A DNA stretch of 64,000 bases from Xanthostigma xanthostigma (GCA_963575645.1 OY754475.1:7378001-7442000), one strand, 5' to 3'; counted from the first letter of the stretch, positions 1 to 11,054 are shown. Notes: generated from the sequence alone by a model not told the origin. Numbers and translations: made by a program.

Positions 1-1166
1 AGAACACAACTAAATTTTAAAAATCATTTCATCGCTCCGTCTCTTTTCTAAGTTGAAGCAGTTCAGAATGAGAATCATTTAAATTGAGTTACGAATTATT
101 TATTATTAGCTACAGAAGTGGATATATATTATATAGGTACATTGAAACCAAGTGGCTGCAGCGGTTCTTAAAATTTTTCAGTTGAACTGCACAAACCAAA
201 GCGATATTAATATAGGTACGGTTTGAATTTACAAAGCTAAGCAAATAGTAGATTGTGGTATGTAGCGAGTTATAATCCGACGAGTCTTGATATTATGTTT
301 AGAACGAGCGCCAGCGAATTTTGACAGTCACACGAATCGCTATATCATTAAGCACGAGCATCGATTAAACCTCTTTATTCACAGCAACGTATTTTATACC
401 TGGAGCTAATGGCCTTTGCTGCCGAAGCCTCAAAAAAAAAAATAAATAAACACGAGCTAAATATGGTATTTTTTGCACGAGCTTCTTTAAAATAAGCTCA
501 TTTTCAATTCATTTTCAAAAAAAATTTGAGTTTACTTTTGAGCAATCGTCACTTCTAGATAATTAAAAAAAATATTTCACTTCACCACACTAGTGCGTAA
601 TGTGTCAGTTTACATATGCCTGTATACATTTCATTAAAAACAGAAATAGTGGTGCTAGTGATGTTTTGATGATTTCGATTCTTGTCGTTATAGATTTACC
701 AACCGTCGGTTTAGAGCCACGGACTCGACTTGCCCGACACAGTATTAAATGAAAGGAAATTCTCGTATTCGGCATATTTTTTAAATTATTCAAAGCATAC
801 TTACTTTCTATACCCATCTCTCTTTCTCTTTCGTGTGTTTGTATAATGCAGTTATCCTTGTTGCTCCACTTAATACGAAATCATTTTGTATTTCTGATAA
901 AGATGATAAATTATGAAAATAATTTCACCAATCTCTTTTCTAACGTTTTTATTATTTTCATTCGATGAATTTTCTTCTCGAAAGTACCACATATTTCATG
1001 AGAAATATTTTTTTATTAAAATGTGGCGATGTTAAAATACCTGATTAATTTTTACGAAGTGGACATAACCGTTTGTAAACTTGGAAAGGTATAAATTTAT
1101 TTTTCTTTGCGCAAAGAATAATAATTCCAGATAAAAAATATGGGTTCCTATTTAAACAAGTAGAAC
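1..1166. other. AT-rich stretch, nothing recognised
   Basis: No repeat shared with the rest of the window, no convincing splice-flanked frame and no RNA gene was seen. Short frames here lack any family resemblance. Confidence 0.5.
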
Positions 1167-1508
1167 TTTTTCCTACTGCCTCTCGCCGAGAAACGGTAAT
1201 TCATGTACCGGCCATCTTGTTGAGGTTTTCCATGGTTTCCCTCAATAATTCCAGATAAATATCGAGATGGTTCCTTATTCAAGGCCATGGCCGATTACCT
1301 GTCAAACTTCTATGCTCAAAATTTTTCTACTATATCCTTAATTTTCCTAAAAATTCCTTCGCCCATTGCTATTAATTAAGTTGAAGTTTAAAAAAAATGT
1401 AGAAAATAACGGGAAGTGTGGTAGAAAAAAAATAGTAATGGTGCGAATGGCGTCTGTTATGACATAAAGTCGAGAAACGGACGTTAAACGCATTATTATT
1501 ATTATTTA
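1167..1508 (+). mobile_element. SINE family C, 5'-truncated copy
   Basis: This segment matches the body of the tRNA-headed SINE at 10555-10991, from the CTGCCTCTCGCCGAGAAACGG block through the conserved 3' block TCGAGAAACGGACGTTAAACG, and ends in an ATT-repeat tail. The tRNA-like head is missing, so the copy is truncated at its 5' end. SINEs are transcribed by RNA polymerase III and mobilised by a partner LINE. The ATT tail would suit a LINE with the same tail, such as those at 3310 or 12826, but that pairing is inference. Confidence 0.8.
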
Positions 1509-1632
1509 AACAAATAGAGGAGACCTTGATATCTAGGAGGCACCTCCACCAAATGAAAAAAAAAAAAAACTACCCCGTTGATTCCTTACAATTTTTGTCC
1601 GATTTTTTTTTTCGAAAATCCTTCCTCTACGT

Positions 1633-1956
1633 CAGAGGTGTCCCACTGATTCTTCTAAAGGGCCATTTATAAGATTTTGGGTGTGTTAGCGGGCCAGACT
1701 CTAAATTAAAAACTAAGACACATACTAAATTAAAATCTTCGTTTATTTAGTTTAAATCAATTTTCATATAAAGGTATAATAAAAGGGGTAAATTATCTTG
1801 AGCTTGAGGATCCAGACACCTGAGGTCTCTTTTTTTGATAAGCTCATTGATGTCAGGTGTCTAAAATCCTCACTGGATAGATCCTGGTCGCGGGTCGTAT
1901 TGAGATGACTCGAGGGGGCCGGATGCGGCCCGCCGGCCGTATCTTTGACATCACTG
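1633..1956. mobile_element. hAT-type MITE, 324 bp
   Basis: The element begins CAGAGGTGTC and ends GACATCACTG, giving imperfect terminal inverted repeats that start with CAG, as in many hAT transposons. It is flanked by CTCTACGT (1625-1632) and CTCTACGC (1957-1964), a target duplication matching at 7 of 8 positions. The interior has the GGCCGGATGCGGCCCGC-type motif near the right end. There is no coding capacity. It would have been moved by a hAT transposase encoded elsewhere. Confidence 0.75.
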
Positions 1957-1964
1957 CTCTACGC

Positions 1965-2385
1965 AATAATAGGATGTTCGAATTTTAAAAATCCAGTATT
2001 TTAGTGTTTTTTTTTCTTCCAAGGAAAGAACGTCTGAGAGAAGAAAGAGTCAGTCCGCGTGTAACGAGAATTCTGCGAAACCATAGGCTATGCACTTTCT
2101 TTCGACAGGCGTACTTGCCCCGGTCTGAGTATACTTTTGCAATGTAGTTACACGTAACAAATGTGTAATATTTTCACACCGCGGGTTCGTTTATCGATTT
2201 TTCATTAAAAATTAACGATACTTCATTACTAATTCAAAACACAGACGAATTTTGTATTCATGACCCCGTTTCCTGATATTTGGAAAGCTTGGCTATCAAC
2301 CGTTCCGTCAAATGCAGCGGTCGACAAACGGTAGCTCGCGAGTCGCATTTCGGTCCATCAAAATATTATTTTTAATACTTATTTT
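1965..2385. other. Unassigned stretch
   Basis: No recognised gene or repeat. A 74-codon open frame at 2312-2536 runs into repeat G and has no family signature, so I treat it as chance. Confidence 0.45.
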
Positions 2386-2955
2386 TGACGTGATAACGTC
2401 TTATAAATTGATGAATCACCAATCTTATAAATTGATGAAACACCGGCTGCATGTTCGAAAAAGTGTAACGTTCCGCCTGACCCTGTGCGTGCTTTTCTCG
2501 AAAACGGCCCTAACGATTTGGATTTCAATTTACTGAAAAGGGATTTTGGGGGGCAAAAAATCGTTTTATCTAGGTCTCATCTCTCGAAAAAATCGTTTTC
2601 ATACAAATTTTATCATTATAAAAATCAATTTTTTGACGTATGAAAATACTTAAATATTGTAAGTAGGTTTTGGAATTTTATATAAACAGTGAAACAATTG
2701 TTTTCAAAATATTATGACAATTAATCTTTGAGATTTAAAATAAATACGAAAGAAAGAAAGTTAAAAAAAACAATTATTATTATATGTGGTGAGTATTTTA
2801 ATACATAAAATTAACCTAAATTTGAAGCGAAAGATGGAATATCATAGATTCGAATTATTATAATTATTATATGTAGAATTTAGGTTATGTATTACGGAAT
2901 ACGTTATCACGTAAAACTATCGTGCGTAAACCGACTTTACAGACAACCAATTTTT
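2386..2955 (+). repeat. Repeat family G, copy 1
   Basis: Three blocks are shared with other loci. 2386-2500 matches 44045-44200 (including ACACCGGCTGCATG). About 2495-2735 matches the reverse complement of the insert at 35138-35512 (including the Phe/Lys-neutral block AAAACGGCCCTAACGATTTGG). 2882-2955 matches 44633-44706 (TTACGGAATACGTTATCACG). The shared order suggests one non-coding interspersed family, possibly the untranslated part of an RTE-like retroposon. No coding frame is preserved. Confidence 0.6.
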
Positions 2956-3171
2956 TTTGCATTTTAATACGCGTTGTTATAAAAGTATGTTTTTTAACTA
3001 TAATTTTAAATCCCCGACTAAAAATCACGACTACGGATAGGCAACGCAACGTACAGCACTGCGCGGACTCGTTAGCCTGCTTACAGTGCGTTTTCAAGTG
3101 AAGTAATCAATTTATATAAATTATTTTGAGGCAAAAAGAACAATTTTTATTTGCTTACTTTGCTGATAATC

Positions 3172-3200
3172 GTTTCGGCATAAATTTCCGTCTTCCTCAG
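3172..3200 (-). ncRNA. Hammerhead-like core, Penelope-type tail
   Basis: Read on the minus strand, the segment gives CTGAGGA, then a spacer that can only partly fold, then GAAAC. This fits the order of the hammerhead core (CUGANGA, stem II, GAAA). Stem II pairing is poor here (CGG against CCG only), so this copy is probably inactive. The same arrangement recurs at 6009, 16313, 21262, 27122 and 49175. Penelope-like elements are known to carry such motifs near their ends. Confidence 0.35.
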
Positions 3201-3309
3201 TATCTACAAATAATCTATTATAAATTGAAACAGAATAAACTAAAAATTGTAATTTTATAATCTTCATGGTTTAAATAGTTTACCATAGACTATAAATCTT
3301 AATAGACTA

Positions 3310-3690
3310 AGTTATGATTAATAATAATAATAATAATTTCCTTTATTCCATACCTATTGCTATTTACAGCGTAGATAGCGTCAATAGGATTTAAAATATC
3401 AATTATAAAACATTAAATATTAAAATATTAAGTAAATAAGTTTTAAAATCTTTATACTAAAATTCTTAAAATCTATATTATAAAATTCATCTAAGTTATA
3501 GACTGCATAACTAATTAAAATCTTTTTCATTTTTTGTTTTATTTTCAATATATGTTTTATTATTTCTGAGGGAATTACATTACATATTTTTACAATATTG
3601 TTATATGGACACTCTTTTATTACTCTTTCTGAGATCTAGCATTTCCCTACCTCTTGTAATGTGCCCATGTACTAGATTTCTTTTACTGAA
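3310..3690 (-). pseudogene. LINE 3' end, Jockey-like remnant
   Basis: Read on the minus strand, two frames separated by a frameshift near 3607 give HGHITRGREMLDLRKSNKRV and then a segment with NNIVKICNVIPSEI, followed by KKILISYAVYNLDEF. This is the usual order at the C-terminus of Jockey-type reverse transcriptases, a TR motif, then an I-P-x-E segment, then a final Y-x-L-x-E-F. The element ends in an AAT repeat at 3319-3339 (ATT on the coding strand), a typical LINE tail. It is 5'-truncated and broken. Confidence 0.6.
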
Positions 3691-4429
3691 GTAATTGTTG
3701 TTTTTTTTTATTGTGACTTAAGCTCCACCAACATTGACGAAAACATTTAGTGACAGTGTGAGCGTTTTTTATTTTTCATTTTATTAGACGTATAAATAGA
3801 TGAAATGTAAATATTACAGATAAATACATTTATATATAATAAATAATAATATACAGCTATTTTATCGTTCGAGTGAGCACTTAATATATTAAAAAGCTTT
3901 TACGTTGCGCGACGAAAGCAAATATTATATCAATTTATTATTTCGTAACGATTTATTTGTATTATTGTGTACCTATATTTAGGTGGGTATCTGTTCTGTT
4001 TATATAATCATTTGTCATTATTATAGTAATAGATTGTTACAAATGTGTTTTTTCTTCATTCGATTGTCATTTGACAAGTGCCGGCTTTACATAATTTTTG
4101 TTAAGGGCAGAACTGGTTATGTTTTTTTTTAATGTCTTAAAACTAAGAGTCGCCTTGGATTTCCTTTTTTTTAATTTTACCTTTTTTACCCACGACGGAA
4201 CGGAGCAGGTACCTATATGCTTTTTGCCTAAGAGATTGTTTGTTTGTTAGATAGTTTGTTTGTTTGTTTGCGCATTCGAATGTCGCAATTTATCTGGAAA
4301 ACGGCTTTAATCAATTCAGATGCGGTTTTTTTTTATTCCACAAGTAAAGAATAAAAAAAGGTAATATTGAAAAAAAAAATAATGTCAACGATCGAGCAAG
4401 AAAAATAGCCCCTGTTCTATAATTTTAAA
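3691..4429. other. AT-rich stretch with TTTG microsatellite
   Basis: Apart from a TTTG-rich run at about 4237-4271, which resembles the end of some RTE tails, I see no gene or shared repeat. Confidence 0.45.
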
Positions 4430-4520
4430 ATCCATCTTTTGACGTCATTTCCAGCCTCGTAGCCAGCCTGCCGTCAGCAGAAGTCCCAGCAGTGTTTCTA
4501 ACCTCGTGTGCAGCGGCCTT
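4430..4520 (-). mobile_element. MITE family A, terminal fragment in reverse orientation
   Basis: This carries the right end of family A up to CCTCGTGTGCAGCGGCCTT, including the TGACGTCA box. It lies head to head with the full copy at 4535, with only about 13 bases between them, forming an interrupted palindrome. It may have arisen by insertion of one copy beside another or by a fold-back rearrangement. Confidence 0.75.
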
Positions 4521-4534
4521 TAGACAAGCCGTAA

Positions 4535-4949
4535 AGGCCGCTGCACACGAGACTAGAAACGCTGTTTGGAGTTCTGCTAGCCGATAGGCTGGGTACGAAG
4601 CTGAAAATGACGTCACTACGGGCTCGCCTGGTAGCTCACTAGATAGATTTTAAAATTAGAACAGGGCCAATTTTCTTTGCTAGGTCCGCTACTAGGTATG
4701 AGCAAGAACCAATCAAGAACAAACGCCCACAAACCAACATGGCCTTATTCTGCTCAGAATCATACAACAGACACGTTTTGCTCTGTGTTTATATTCGAAC
4801 TGTCACTGCGCGCGTACCGGATCTATCCACAAAATTAGCTTGAAAAGACGTCTCGTGTAAAGCGAGCACTTACCAGCAATCAAGAAAACAGGCGCTAGAA
4901 AACTAGTAGGCAAATGTAGCAGCGTTTCTAGCCTCGTGTGCAGCGGACT
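4535..4949 (+). mobile_element. MITE family A, full copy with TAA duplication
   Basis: The ends AGGCCGCTGCACACGAG and CTCGTGTGCAGCGGACT are inverted repeats. TAA occurs immediately outside each end (4532-4534 and 4950-4952). A 3-bp TWA duplication is the known habit of PIF/Harbinger elements, so I infer that affiliation. The interior has TGACGTCA near the left end, an ACCAATCA motif and a TTTATATTCGAAC motif. No transposase is encoded. Confidence 0.8.
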
Positions 4950-4970
4950 TAAGAGTTCGCTGCTGTACCG

Positions 4971-5438
4971 GTTTACTTTATTTCTCAGAAAAGAATAATC
5001 CGAGCCATTGCTGGCATTTCTTCTAAAGTGTCTTGTCGCCATTCTTTCTATAATCTGAAACTTATGACTCTTTGTCAAATCTTCGTTTATGAAATTTCTT
5101 TGTTTGTTTTTTAAAACTATAATCAGTTTGTCACGAATGGTGACTATCATTCTTACAATACGCGTTTTAGGCATGACCTGAGTTCTCCCTTTAGCAAACT
5201 TGATGTAAGCAAAAATTCTCCTCTCAACATAGGTGTAAAAATTTTTAATAAACTTCCAAGTCAAATTAAGAATTGTAACAACTTAAATATTTATTCTCGT
5301 TTGTTAAAAACGTTCCTTCTGGGGAACACATTTTACAATTTGTATGAATTTTTTAATTTGTAATTTATATGTATGACGTTTTCTGTATGAGTTTTTCTCA
5401 TCAAATGAAATAAAGAGCTTTACTTACTTTACTTTACT
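4971..5438 (+). pseudogene. LINE 3' end with one in-frame stop
   Basis: One frame from 4971 reads ISQKRIIRAIAGISSKVSCR, then a stop at 5112-5114, then resumes in the same frame with a YNTRFRHD motif, a FNKLPSQIKN segment and a terminal FLLGNTFYNLYEF, ending at TAA 5361-5363. This is the classic C-terminal layout of Jockey-clade reverse transcriptase proteins (QK-RIIR-I, YNTR, FNKLP, then YSLDEYL-like). A 3' UTR with AATAAA follows and ends in CTTTA repeats near 5438. The 5' side is cut off by the family A MITE that ends at 4949. The frame carries one nonsense codon and no visible frameshift in this part. Confidence 0.75.
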
Positions 5439-5798
5439 TTGACGTGAAACTGAGCTTTAAATCTGTTTTGTCGCTGTCTGAATGCTTCGTGTGGTTACGT
5501 CGAGTAGAAGTGCTCGAAAATACATGCAAGTCGTGCGTTTAATTTGCTTTAGTGTTGTCCCAGTTTGCTCGTTTCTGCATAGAAAACACGCAGAATTCAA
5601 TTTTACGGTTACTTTGACCCGTTTATTAACCCGCGACACGGGTTGTTTTATTTTATAGATGCAATATTGTTGCGCGAAGAAAAACAATGTTAAGACAATA
5701 AATTACGGAACTCGCAGCATAGCGGCGCAGAGATGTTGTTTGCTCGGGCTTACGCAAGGGCTGAAAAAGGCGGCGTTTTAAATGTTTAGGCTCTAACC
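5439..5798. other. Unassigned stretch
   Basis: A 76-codon minus-strand frame is present, but it has no recognisable domain and no signal that it is used. Nothing else seen. Confidence 0.45.
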
Positions 5799-6114
5799 CA
5801 AATCTTTGATTAACGTCTGATTAGATATTAACAAAAAAACATATAATTAATACATTAACGTTTCATTACCATCACTACTTAATAAAAAATTTTTGTTATT
5901 ATTTTTTCATTATTTTGATAATCATTAATAATTTTGAAAGATTTTATAAAAAGCTAATTAGCTTTTACATATTAATTATTAATTATTTTTATATTTTTTA
6001 GATCAGTTCTGAAGAAGGTCTAAATCCGGATTGAAACGTTAATGTATTAATAATTATATATTTTTTTGTTAATATATTGTCTGAAAAATTAGTCAATAAT
6101 TTTATTTATTTTAG
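5799..6114 (+). mobile_element. Repeat E, copy 1 (Penelope-like tail)
   Basis: It begins AAATCTTTGATTAACGTCTGA and ends with the inverted block TTTTTGTTAATATATTGTCTG, then AATAATTTTATTTATT. The blocks are shared with 21170, 23442, 39773 and 49081. A hammerhead-like core lies at 6009-6046. The long inverted ends and this core fit a Penelope-like origin, but no coding sequence remains in this copy. Confidence 0.55.
6009..6046 (+). ncRNA. Hammerhead-like core in repeat E copy 1
   Basis: The order is CTGAAGA, a spacer whose ends can pair mostly through G-U wobbles (GGTCT with GGATT), then GAAA and the near-palindromic ACGTTAATGT. In a hammerhead the first box is CUGANGA, so position 7 may be any base and CTGAAGA is allowed. 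The short palindromic stem III fits the dimeric minimal hammerheads described from Penelope-like elements. Stem I pairing is not evident. Confidence 0.35.
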
Positions 6115-6131
6115 GTTCTAACACTTTGTAA

Positions 6132-6556
6132 AGGTCGCTGCTAGAAACGCGGCTCAATTTGCTTACTAGTTTTCTAGCGCTGGTTTTCTTGATTGCTGTT
6201 ATGTGCTCGCTTCACACGAGACGTCTTTTCAAGCCAGTTTTGGGAATAGATCTGATGCGCGTGCAGTGACAGTTCGAATATAAACACAGAGCAAAACGTG
6301 TCTGGTGTCTGACTCTGTGCAGAATGACGCCATGTCGATTTGCGGGCGTTTGTTCAAGTCGCCGACGGGACAAGATACTGCTTCCTGATTGGTTCTTGCT
6401 CATATCTAGCAGCGGACCTAGCAAGGAAAATAGCCTCTGTTCTAATTTTGAAACCGATTTTGTGAGCCAGCAGGCGAGACCGCGGTGACGTCATTTCCAG
6501 CTTCGTACCCAGCTTACCCGTCCAAGCAGTGTTTCTAGCCTCGTGTGGAGCGGCCT
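6132..6556 (-). mobile_element. MITE family A, full copy with TAA duplication
   Basis: This is in reverse orientation relative to the copy at 4535. It is flanked by TAA on both sides (6129-6131 and 6557-6559). It retains GGTGACGTCATTT, the inverted CCAAT box in CTGATTGGTTC and the TATAAAC motif. The left terminal repeat has lost the CACACGAGG part. Confidence 0.8.
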
Positions 6557-6641
6557 TAAGTGAACTTTGTAACACTGTACTGTACTGTGACACATTAGGA
6601 AGTATAACTCCTTAAATTTTGAGTACAATGATCCTCTACAC

Positions 6642-7086
6642 CAGTGCTCCGCAACCGGTGTGCCGTGGCACACTGGTGTGCCGTGAGCCAAATACAGGTG
6701 TGCCACAGTCAAATTCAATGTATTTGATAATTTACAATTACATTTTGCAAAATTTGGACAATTAATTTTTAATTTCTTAGATATCGCTCAAAAAATTCTG
6801 GTATCATTAAAATGTAACTGAAATAAATTAGCACTATTTTTTTCATTGCTTGAAAATTTTTATTTGTTGGTACATTGATACTAATGTTTTCAATTGTTAT
6901 TTTAATATGAACAAAAAACACAGTGTGTAGAACGCACGTTTGCCGTCGTGTCGCCTCGGTCGATCTGAGTCGGTCGTCGCCTCAGTCGTGTATTTGTGTA
7001 TCAATTATATTTTAGCTTTTGGTGTGCCGCGGAAATCTAGCAAGAATTTTGGTGTGTCGAAGGTGAGAAAAGGTTGCGGAGCACTG
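6642..7086. mobile_element. hAT MITE with perfect 8-bp duplication
   Basis: The ends CAGTGCTCCGCAACC and GGTTGCGGAGCACTG are perfect 15-bp inverted repeats. The flanks CTCTACAC (6634-6641) and CTCTACAC (7087-7094) are an exact 8-bp target duplication, the signature of hAT transposition. The interior is AT-rich and non-coding, with GGTGTGCCG repeats near both ends. The exact duplication suggests that this insertion is fairly young. Confidence 0.9.
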
Positions 7087-7099
7087 CTCTACACGGTAC

Positions 7100-7168
7100 A
7101 CCATGATGCCCGGCTCCTCCACCGCGATACCCGGTACCTCCACCGCGATACCCGGCACCTACACCGTT
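7100..7168. repeat. 21-bp minisatellite, three units
   Basis: Three imperfect units of CCTCCACCGCGATACCCGGT type follow the hAT MITE directly. They are far more GC-rich than the surroundings. Confidence 0.7.
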
Positions 7169-7966
7169 TTAAAAAATATTTCAAATGAGTATTTCGTCAA
7201 AAATAATCTGATCGTTTGTATTTTAGTTTTCTTTTGCGGTTTTTGGATATTTTATGACTATAACAACATTTAAGTATACTCATTATAGTACGGTTCAGTT
7301 AATGGAGCGGCAAATCTATAAAACAATGTATGGTAAAACAGTCACATGCAAAAAAACTATGCAGCTTATTTTGCATTGTGAAGTAGTAGAAGTGTAGGAT
7401 TTAATTTTCTAACGCGTAAACCGAAATCTAACCGGACGAACCGGGCCGGAAAATTAATCGTGCGAAAATGTTTTCAAGTTGAAAATTTTCTTTTGTCGAT
7501 AACTTTCCTAATTCTAAATCATAAAGACTAACAACTCAACTTGTAAAGAGTTATGTAAGTTTAAACTTGATCACGAATAGAAAATAAATTAAGTAGAATG
7601 TAATGTATTTTGTTCCAGTTGGTAAGCTTTCATTATGTCTAAGCTTTTGCACAGAAAAAGAAAACTTTGTTTGCTCTTTATAGGCACATACTACAGAGAG
7701 AGAGAGAGAGACTGCTTTGCAAACTTTCAGGCAACGACAAACTTTTGCAAATTTAAACGACGATTTCTTTAAGGGCGCCATACAAAATAAACAATTGGTT
7801 CTGTTTGAACCTCGTCCAAAAGACATTGATGGCCTATTAAATAAAAGATTTAACACTTTATACTAAACGTCAAAGTTGTATCTACCTACTTCTATTGAGG
7901 TTATAGCGACAGCTAACTATATGTATATTTTTGAAGTGTGCTAATAAAGCCCTTTCATTTAATACC
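7169..7966. other. Unassigned AT-rich stretch
   Basis: A short GA microsatellite at about 7698-7711 is the only notable feature. A 101-codon minus-strand frame (7551-7856) has no family resemblance that I can name. Confidence 0.45.
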
Positions 7967-8094
7967 CACGGCATCATTAAAAACATATTTTTTAGATCAT
8001 GACTATGTCCTCTAGAGAGGACGCCATATTTATTTTAATGTGACGTCACATAGCCTATAACCGGCGAATGATCTAAAAGCTTCCAATGATACCA
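7967..8094. mobile_element. Small foldback element
   Basis: The ends GGCATCATT and AATGATACC, together with TTTTAGATCAT and ATGATCTAAAA, form imperfect inverted repeats around a centre containing the palindrome TGACGTCACA. The whole is about 127 bp, the size of a small MITE. No target duplication was confirmed. Confidence 0.5.
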
Positions 8095-8214
8095 CATTTG
8101 TCAAATTATGATAAGTAGTTTAGAAGATATGAGGGAACATACATACATGCATATACCCACCTACATACCCACCCACAAACATACATATCGGTCAAACCAT
8201 AGAAATATTCCAAT

Positions 8215-8671
8215 AGAGTACGCGAGAGAGCAGTGAAAGTGTCTGTAATTAAGAGAGAGAGCAGTTCCTTATCTCTGCGGTAACTAATGACGCAAAACAA
8301 TGCTGATTTGAGTAAAGCTGGTTTTCTGCGGCGTTCTCTGTCTTAACTGAGGACACTTTGACTTTAGAGTACGCGAGAGAGCAGTGAACGTGTCTGTAAT
8401 TAAGAGAGAGAACAGTTCCTTATCTCTGTGGTAACTAATGATGCAAAACAATGCTGATTTGAGTACCTAAACCTGTTTTTTGCGGCGTTCTCTCTCTTAA
8501 CTGAGGACACTTTCACTTTAGAGTACGCGAGAGAGCAGTGAAAGTGTCTGTATTTAAGAGAGACAACAGTTCCTTATCTCTGCGGTAACTAACGACGCAA
8601 AACAATGCTGATTTGAGTAAACCTGGTTTTCTGCGGCGTTCTCTCTCTTAATTGAGGACACTTTCACTTAT
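8215..8671. repeat. Foldback family F, three tandem units of ~152 bp
   Basis: Units begin AGAGTACGCGAGAGAGCAGTG at about 8215, 8366 and 8520. Each unit contains AGTGAAAGTGTC near its start and GACACTTTCACTT near its end, so each is itself an inverted-repeat element. Related units lie at 15296-15709 and 35040-35640. Three almost identical copies in a row imply local amplification after insertion. Confidence 0.85.
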
Positions 8672-9230
8672 GGCAAGCATAGTCGTAGTCGGGTTAAAAA
8701 GAAAGTCCAATGAAACGTTCGAAAACCCAAGCCCTAATAAAATACACATAGACGCTTGAAAACGGCTCCGTTGTTTAGTATATTTAAATTAATAAATAAC
8801 CGGGCGACGTTTGCTCCCTTAATGTATTTCTATTCGGTAAACATAAATATAGTAGCAGAGAAAGGCGTAGTGTATGACATAGATATATCATTTTATATTA
8901 GTGTAGTAAATTTCTCTTATATATAATGTTGGTACCTGCTGTTGCCTTGTGGTTGGTATGACTGTTTTCACGTAAAACGCATTTTTATTATGTAAGGTGT
9001 GTTGAATTATCAAACTTCAACCATCTGTCAAAATCGTAAAAACATTTCTCTTGCAGCTGTGACACTGACAGTGCTCGCTCTTACGTATCTAGATATGATG
9101 ATACGAACTGACATAGTTGTTTTAATGCTGGTTGGGGTGGCAGCACTGGGGGAATCCCAGTGGCGTCGTTAAATCAGTATATATAGAACGGACCTTCGAT
9201 AAACAGAAGAACGTTTGAATATTGTATTTG
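8672..9230. other. Unassigned stretch
   Basis: A TTTCTCTTGCAG acceptor-like string occurs at about 9045-9056, but no donor follows at a sensible distance. No gene or shared repeat seen. Confidence 0.4.
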
Positions 9231-9306
9231 CCGAGCGGTGTAGCGTAGTGGTGAGAGCACTAGACTCGCATTCGGGAGGTACCGGGTTCGAATCCCGGCG
9301 GGTGCA
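9231..9306 (+). mobile_element. SINE tRNA-like head
   Basis: The A-box-like TAGCGTAGTGG and B-box-like GGGTTCGAATCCC identify a tRNA-derived pol III promoter, the same as in the SINE at 10555. The segment that follows differs from the family C body, so this is either a chimeric SINE or a second subfamily. The putative acceptor arms do not pair, so it is not a working tRNA gene. Confidence 0.7.
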
Positions 9307-9450
9307 GGTCACTGTCTACAATTTCCGAACTGAACTATAGAACCTTCGTCATCGAAATTCCGTGACTGTCCCGTCGCTTCCACCATAAATGTCCCGTCCC
9401 TTCCACCATGAGAAATACAATATTTTCATGTCTCTACAAATCTATCTAGG

Positions 9451-9492
9451 AATCTAGCGGCAAAACCAGCCTCGTGTGCAGCGACCTTTATA
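9451..9492 (-). mobile_element. MITE family A, solo terminal fragment
   Basis: The string CCTCGTGTGCAGCGACCTT matches the right end of family A, and the preceding bases resemble its subterminal region. The rest is missing. A similar solo end lies at 61971-61994. Confidence 0.6.
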
Positions 9493-9612
9493 TTGCATTG
9501 TAACTGTAATAATGTGTGTTTCATAACAACAATAGCAAACTATGTGCTATATATTTGTATGTTATTTAATATATTATAACTCCCAATATCGATATTTAGT
9601 GGTATTTTCCGT

Positions 9613-10309
9613 TTAAGGTGGTTGAGCCGTTTTACGAAGATAATGAAAAAAATCTGAAATAATTTTTTTTTTCATAGATTTTTTTATGACAAAATTTTCT
9701 GTAAAAAATCCAAAATTATTAGGAGATTTATAAAGTTAAAAATTAAAAAAAAAAACATTTACATGTAGTCTTATGAAAATATGTCAACCTAGCATGCAAA
9801 CGGTACATTTTAATTTTTTGCAAATAACCAAATAATGTCAGCAGTAAAGCATCGATGTCTTACGCATATTTTAATATTTTTTCCAAATTAATTAGGAGAC
9901 TTTTAATCAATAAAAAAATTATTAAACCTTAGCACTTTTCTTTTATGGACTTTTATTCTTGACAATTTTAACAATTTTACCTGAATTTTCAACTTTTTAA
10001 TGATTTAATTTTAATTTTTATTACTTCTAATTTCTATTTTAATTATCTACTGCAAAAATTATGTAAAATACAGATACATAAATTTATTTTTTCTAACATA
10101 ACTTTGTACAAAAAATTGAAAAGTTAGTCCATTGAGTAAAATACTGAAATAATTAATTAATATTTAAAAAATTATTTATATCTGCCTTTATGACAATAAT
10201 TTATTATTATCATCGACATATAACCTTTTGTAAAAATTTATTATGGAAAGGTTCCCATTTAGAATTTGACTTACTTTTGATTGGGACTGTAACGCATCAA
10301 TCCCCTTAA
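9613..10309 (+). mobile_element. TTAA-bounded element, copy 1
   Basis: The segment starts TTAAGGTGGTTGAGCCG and ends CGCATCAATCCCCTTAA. It is the reverse-complement partner of 58996-59707 over essentially its whole length. Both copies are bounded by TTAA, the target of piggyBac-type transposases, so a piggyBac-related non-autonomous element is a reasonable inference. The interior is very AT-rich and non-coding. Confidence 0.75.
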
Positions 10310-10554
10310 ATAATATAAGACGACGTTATTTTACGTAAAATTTTAAGGTGAGACTCAGCACATTTTCTCGGTTGCGCCATGTATGAACTATGACATTTCA
10401 TGACGCCAACTGTATAGTTGTAATGTATTATAATATGCACTAAAGTACAATGTTACCACACACACGGGGAATCACCGAAAGTTACTTGTATACGATAGCA
10501 GATAAACTGTAACTTGCGTTCAGAAAATAAGTTTTCTTATTTGTAGGATATTTA

Positions 10555-10991
10555 CCGAGCGGGGTGGCGTAGCGGTGAGAGCACTAGACTCGCATTCGGG
10601 AGGTACTGGGTTCGAGTCCCGGCGGGGGCAGATGTGACTGAGACTTGTTCTTACTGCCTCTCGCTGAGAAACGGTTATTCCTGTAGCGGCCATCTTGTTG
10701 AGGTTTTACATGGTTTCCCTCAATAATTCAAGATAAATATCACGATGGTTCCTTATTCAAGGCCATGGTCGATTACCTGTCAAACTCCTATGCTCAAAAT
10801 TCGCCTAGCTTATATAAATTTCCTAAAAATTCCTTCATTCGCCCATTGCTTAAGTTGAAATTTAAAAATTGTAGAAAATAACGGGAAGTGTGATAGATGG
10901 AAAATAGTAATGATGCGAATGGCGTCTGCTATGACATAAAGTCGAGAAACATACGTTAAACGCATTATTATTATATTATTATTATTATTTA
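10555..10991 (+). mobile_element. SINE family C, full length with target duplication
   Basis: A tRNA-like head carries A-box TGGCGTAGCGG and B-box GGGTTCGAGTCCC. It is followed by a ~350-bp body and an ATT-rich tail. It is bracketed by TAGGATATTTA at 10544-10554 and again at 10992-11002, an 11-bp target-site duplication. This is the reference copy for the family, with truncated relatives at 1167, 19411, 49245, 50073 and 55833. The duplication shows insertion by target-primed reverse transcription. Confidence 0.92.
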
Positions 10992-11054
10992 TAGGATATT
11001 TATTATAGTACCTAACCTACTTTGATTGTGAGTTTTGTTTTGATTTAGGAAAAA

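Noticed and set aside
4803-5264. A 153-codon minus-strand frame
   Set aside because: It runs antisense to the LINE C-terminal coding remnant, which reads with clear family motifs on the + strand. The minus frame is its shadow.
9045-9130. A splice acceptor and exon
   Set aside because: The acceptor-like TTTCTCTTGCAG has no donor at a plausible distance and no sustained frame.
9231-9306. A working tRNA gene
   Set aside because: A and B boxes are present but the acceptor arms do not pair, and the head is shared with dispersed SINE copies.
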